Made by a program: the position numbers and the translations under genes. The notes below the pieces were generated by a model, which did not search any database, was not told the DNA's origin, and saw only the letters and a program-made list of their open reading frames with translations. Below are positions 4,671-6,651 of a stretch of DNA of 6,651 nucleotides, piece by piece (position 1 is the first letter of the stretch; each line of letters opens with the position of its first letter). This DNA comes from DATKKX01 sp035542775 (GTDB lineage Bacteria > Planctomycetota > Phycisphaerae > UBA1845 > UTPLA1): assembly GCA_035542775.1 (NCBI GenBank), contig DATKKX010000063.1, positions 1-6,651 of the forward strand. The letters are read 5' to 3'.

Positions 4671-6651
4671 TCTCGTCGGCCAGCCCGTCAGCGTCGTACA
4701 CTTTCCGCAGCGCCTCGATGATCGCCCGCGAATCGACCGCCACGGCCCTGCCCTGTGCGTCGCTGTAGGCGATGTCCCACGCCAGCCCCTGCAAATTGCC
4801 GTCAAAGACCAGGCCGATCACCTCGCCGGCCTTATTCACGGCCGGGCTCCCCGAGTTCCCCCCGATGATGTCGGCGGTGCAGACGAAGTCGAGCGGTGTA
4901 TCGAGTTTCAACTTGTCTTTGCGATCCAGCCATCGCGTGGGCAGATCAAACGGCGGCTGGCCGTGCCGCTCCTGTGAACGCTGATACAGGCCCGCGAACG
5001 TGGTGAACGGCAGGACCTTGTTCCCATCCTCCTGATAACCTTTGACAGGCCCGAACGACAGCCGCAGCGTGCCGGTCGCATCGGGGTAGACATCCTCACC
5101 GAACACGGCAAACCGGGCGGCGCCGATCTTGGCATAGTTCTCCCGCTCGACGCTCTCGACCTCGTTCTCGTAACGCTGCTGGACGGCACGGGCCTCTGGA
5201 TCGATCACTCGGGCCAAAGCGATCATCGGATCGCGCGAGGCCGCGATTGCTTCCTTGCCGCCTTCCGCAAGATGCTTTCGCGCGGCAACATCCTTCAGCG
5301 TGCAGCCGCTGACGAGCTTCTCGGCACGGGCCCGCGGCGTCAGCCCGTCCAGGGCCTTCACGATGAGCGGGTCATCGCCGCTGAGCTGCTCGGCCAGCAG
5401 CATCAGTCCGCTGCTCAGGCGCTCGATCTCAAAGACGTCGTAGATCGGCGCGGGCGAATAGAGATCCATGTAGACGGATTCAAGTTCGGAGTCGCGATAC
5501 TCGCGCAGTCGCTCGGTGTTGGGCTTGGGCAGCTCATCGGCCAGCCGCACCAGCGTCATGGCGATGCGGAACAGGTCGGAGCCCAACGCCCGCCCATGCA
5601 GGGCACTATGCCGCTTGTAGAGCTCGCGATAGGTCTGCTCCGCCGCGGCGATCTGCTCCCAGGCGTCACCCCAGCGAGCTTTCTTCTGCGGATCCGCCGC
5701 CACCGCGGCACGGAGCTTCTCTTCCTCGGCCCGCTTGGCGGCCCAGAGCTGCGGGTCGAGCAGCGCCGAGTAGATGCCCAGGAGGGACTTCCGTCGATTC
5801 TGATTGCCGAAAGAGGCACCGGCTGCGATTCGGGCATTTTCCTCGTTGCGTTCGGCAAAGACCGTCAGCAGCACCTCGCGCTGGCAGACGCCATTAAGCT
5901 GTGCCGGGCTGTCGACGTCGCGGAGGAACTTGAGATGATCCACCGTGTACAGGCGTTGCGTCCGGCGCGGGTGTCCGAGGACGAAGGTCAGGTCGCCATC
6001 CGCCCCCCCGCCGCTGCTCCATTTCAGATAATGCTCACACTTCAACGGCTGGTCATTTTCGTAGATGCGGAAAAAGCACATATCCAGATCGAACCGCGGA
6101 TACTCGAAGTTGTCGTGATCCCCGCCGAAGTAGGCGACGCTCTTTTCCGGTGCCATGACCAGTCGCACGTCGGTGTAACGCTTGTAGCCGTAAAGGTGGT
6201 AAAGGGCGCCGTGATACAGCGTGACGACCTGATACTCCAGGCCGCTCTTCTCCTTGGCTTCCTCTTCGATTTTCGTCATCGCCTTGCGACGAGCGCCGAA
6301 GGCCGCCGCGGAAGACATCTCCGGCGTGACGGCGGCATTGATGCGCTCGGTCACATCCTCGATCGACCAGAGGATCTCGACGTCCATATCCGGGCACTTC
6401 AACTCCTCGCCGCGCGTCTTGGCGAGAAAGCCCGTTTGAAGCAGGTTTCGTTCCGGCGTGCTGAGTTTCTCGATTTGACGGTGGCCGACGTGGTGGTTGG
6501 TCATGACCAGGCCGTTGGGCGAGACCAGTGAACCGGAGGCGCCGATGCGCACGCACGACTTCTGCAGGTGCTCCAGCCACCCCGGCGCCGGCTCAAAGTC
6601 GTATCTCTGCTTGAGCTCCCTGGTCGGCGGCCGCGTCAACAGCCACATCCC
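4657..6651 (-). CDS. Peptidase family S46 dipeptidyl-peptidase (DPP7/DPP11 type), N-terminus missing
   Basis: This is a serine exopeptidase that releases dipeptides from free N-termini, usually periplasmic or secreted. At least 664 residues are present. Family members are ~700-720, so about 30-60 residues including the signal peptide lie beyond the window. The frame runs through the final base as Gly-Met-Trp-Leu, matching the mature 'DEGMWL' region, so the Met at 6648 is not the real start. Counting from that Met, the triad is His53 in MTNHHV, Asp189 in DNFEYPRFDLD, and Ser599 in GGNSGS. The usual TNHHC Cys is Val54. Asn180 and Asp616 match the N-terminal-amine-binding Asn and Asp of characterised members, while the usual Trp after that Asn is Phe181. 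Gly617 is 18 residues after the catalytic Ser, where DPP7 has Gly (hydrophobic/broad P1) and DPP11 has Arg (acidic P1). A helical, charged middle section (~290-500) corresponds to the capping domain. The gene ends in TAA, convergent with the GT-C gene, and is probably functionally unrelated to the glycosyltransferases. Confidence 0.93.
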   Translation of the reverse strand, partial: GMWLLTRPPTRELKQRYDFEPAPGWLEHLQKSCVRIGASGSLVSPNGLVMTNHHVGHRQIEKLSTPERNLLQTGFLAKTRGEELKCPDMDVEILWSIEDVTERINAAVTPEMSSAAAFGARRKAMTKIEEEAKEKSGLEYQVVTLYHGALYHLYGYKRYTDVRLVMAPEKSVAYFGGDHDNFEYPRFDLDMCFFRIYENDQPLKCEHYLKWSSGGGADGDLTFVLGHPRRTQRLYTVDHLKFLRDVDSPAQLNGVCQREVLLTVFAERNEENARIAAGASFGNQNRRKSLLGIYSALLDPQLWAAKRAEEEKLRAAVAADPQKKARWGDAWEQIAAAEQTYRELYKRHSALHGRALGSDLFRIAMTLVRLADELPKPNTERLREYRDSELESVYMDLYSPAPIYDVFEIERLSSGLMLLAEQLSGDDPLIVKALDGLTPRARAEKLVSGCTLKDVAARKHLAEGGKEAIAASRDPMIALARVIDPEARAVQQRYENEVESVERENYAKIGAARFAVFGEDVYPDATGTLRLSFGPVKGYQEDGNKVLPFTTFAGLYQRSQERHGQPPFDLPTRWLDRKDKLKLDTPLDFVCTADIIGGNSGSPAVNKAGEVIGLVFDGNLQGLAWDIAYSDAQGRAVAVDSRAIIEALRKVYDADGLADEITGR

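Noticed and set aside
5272..6531. Long plus-strand open frame (419 codons) opposite the S46 peptidase
   Set aside because: It lies wholly antisense to a gene with an intact catalytic triad. It has no recognisable motif and reflects GC-rich codon mirroring.
1..6651. CRISPR arrays, tRNA or rRNA genes, insertion sequences, toxin-antitoxin pairs, phage genes
   Set aside because: I saw no spaced direct repeats, tRNA-like cloverleaf, transposase motif or paired small ORFs on either strand.

Overview
This is a GC-rich (by eye, well over 60% GC) bacterial chromosomal segment, probably metagenomic. It fits Planctomycetota (Phycisphaerae-like) best. The reasons are a peptidase family S46 gene with the Asp-Asn-Phe-Glu-Tyr-Pro-Arg variant of the catalytic-Asp region, weak or absent Shine-Dalgarno sequences, and an intergenic TTCATCC heptamer tract of a kind I associate with that phylum. 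This assignment is inference; no marker gene is present.

Layout. Positions 1-350 are a scrambled edge. They hold a perfect 44-bp inverted repeat, the C-terminal end of an unrecognised helical protein, and a piece resembling the last ~30 residues of a Cys/Met-metabolism PLP enzyme in another frame. Positions 350-1540 (minus) encode a complete GT4-type glycosyltransferase. A short divergent promoter region separates it from a second GT4-like glycosyltransferase (1634-2932, plus). An intergenic stretch (2933-3104) carries the heptamer tract. It is followed by a polytopic GT-C-type glycosyltransferase (3105-4670, plus) related to the AftB-like group. Its 3' end overlaps by 14 bp the convergent 3' end of an S46 dipeptidyl-peptidase (4657 to the window end, minus), whose N-terminus lies outside the window.

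How the genes may work together. The two cytosolic-type GT4 enzymes and the membrane GT-C enzyme look like a small glycan-building group. The GT4 enzymes would use nucleotide sugars on the cytoplasmic face. The GT-C enzyme would use a polyprenyl-phosphate sugar on the outer face. No flippase, polymerase or sugar-nucleotide gene is visible, so the product cannot be named. The S46 peptidase is probably an unrelated exported enzyme that removes dipeptides from peptide N-termini.

I see no clearly novel multi-gene system. The points most worth a second look are the odd first 350 bases, the intergenic repeat element, and the substrate-pocket residues of the peptidase.
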